Assembly (NCBI GenBank): GCA_030620925.1
Contig: JAUXIQ010000134.1
Location: forward strand, 1 to 6,124
From: Nitrospinota bacterium
GTDB taxonomy: Bacteria > JAUXIQ01
Reading direction: 5' to 3'
Length of the DNA: 6,124 nt
The stretch's first letter is position 1. Every line of letters begins with the position of its first letter. Below the pieces are notes generated by a model. The model was not told the DNA's origin. It ran no database searches and worked only from the letters and a program-made list of their open reading frames with translations. Made by a program: the position numbers and the translations under genes. Positions 5,978 to 6,124 of this stretch are shown here, piece by piece.

Positions 5978-6091
5978 AACCCGTAATACACCTACAACAG
6001 AAATCACCCGGGATAAATTCAAATAAGTGGTTACGGGTTTCAGTTGAATTATCCGATAGCAAAGATATCAAGCAGCGGAACACACTGAAAC
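5978..6091 (-). repeat. Two chained inverted repeats in the epimerase leader region
   Basis: Inside the 231-base stretch upstream of the epimerase gene (5894-6124) there is a perfect 9-base inverted repeat, AACCCGTAA (plus strand 5978-5986) with TTACGGGTT (6031-6039), and a perfect 8-base one, GTTTCAGT (6037-6044) with ACTGAAAC (6084-6091). The middle arms overlap by three bases (6037-6039), so in a transcript the two stems would compete for those bases. No clear -35/-10 pair, ops element or ORF was found in this stretch. An operator pair or a structured 5' leader are both possible, as is chance: by rough count about 0.1 nine-base and 0.4 eight-base pairs are expected in a region this size. 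Confidence 0.35.
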
Positions 6092-6105
6092 ACTACAGAA
6101 TAATG

Positions 6106-6122
6106 GAGGGATTCCTTCCCTC
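6106..6122. repeat. Short hairpin at the right edge
   Basis: GAGGGA (6106-6111), loop of 5, TCCCTC (6117-6122): a perfect 6-base-pair stem. On the minus strand it is followed by a mixed A/T stretch but no run of T, so it is not a convincing terminator. It may be the remnant of a larger element cut by the window edge. Confidence 0.3.
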
Positions 6123-6124
6123 GA

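Noticed and set aside
5894-6022. N-terminal extension of the epimerase to an ATG at 6022
   Set aside because: The added 43 residues do not resemble SDR proteins, which begin right at the Rossmann strand. The ATG at 5893 has its own AAGG Shine-Dalgarno and starts exactly at that strand.
6105-6124. Possible start of a gene on the plus strand (ATG at 6103) or the tail of an upstream minus-strand gene
   Set aside because: Only six or seven codons are visible, with no Shine-Dalgarno on the plus strand. Minus-strand frames end in stops within 60-75 bases and show nothing recognisable.
1-6124. CRISPR array, tRNA or rRNA gene, insertion sequence or attachment site
   Set aside because: No spaced direct repeats, cloverleaf, rRNA-like stretch, transposase or terminal repeats were seen by eye on either strand.

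Overview
The window reads as a piece of a bacterial surface-glycan (O-antigen, capsule or exopolysaccharide) biosynthesis locus. Seven protein genes all lie on the minus strand, and no convincing gene is seen on the plus strand. Starts include ATG and TTG, most with recognisable Shine-Dalgarno sequences, as expected of a bacterium using the ordinary code. GmhA-type heptose chemistry occurs both in Gram-negative LPS and in Gram-positive S-layer glycans, so the sequence does not settle the phylum. My guess is an uncultured or environmental lineage, but that is inference.

In transcription order (right to left): a roughly 230-base non-coding leader with several inverted repeats (5894-6124); an NAD-dependent nucleotide-sugar epimerase of the GalE/WbpP type (4937-5893); a sedoheptulose-7-phosphate isomerase, GmhA (4195-4824); a class I SAM-dependent methyltransferase (3510-4190), separated from gmhA by four bases; a 12-helix polysaccharide flippase with a TTG start (2129-3451); a radical SAM enzyme with a C-terminal twitch/SPASM-like cysteine set (1111-2034); a GNAT N-acetyltransferase (592-1098); and the N-terminal two thirds or so of a second radical SAM enzyme (1-595), which starts at a TTG overlapping the acetyltransferase stop and runs off the left edge. 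Short gaps, one 4-base overlap and one 4-base gap point to a single operon, or to two sub-operons with a possible break at 2035-2128.

How the genes may work together: the epimerase probably supplies a UDP-hexose or UDP-HexNAc epimer, GmhA commits sedoheptulose 7-phosphate to an ADP- or GDP-heptose route, the methyltransferase decorates a sugar or lipid-linked glycan, and the flippase moves the lipid-linked unit across the inner membrane. The radical SAM / GNAT / radical SAM trio is the unusual part. Its auxiliary-cluster cysteine spacing resembles the twitch-type alcohol dehydrogenase BtrN, which suggests, as a hypothesis only, radical oxidation or deoxygenation of a sugar followed by N-acylation. 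No glycosyltransferase, polymerase or heptose kinase lies in the window, so the rest of the pathway must be elsewhere.
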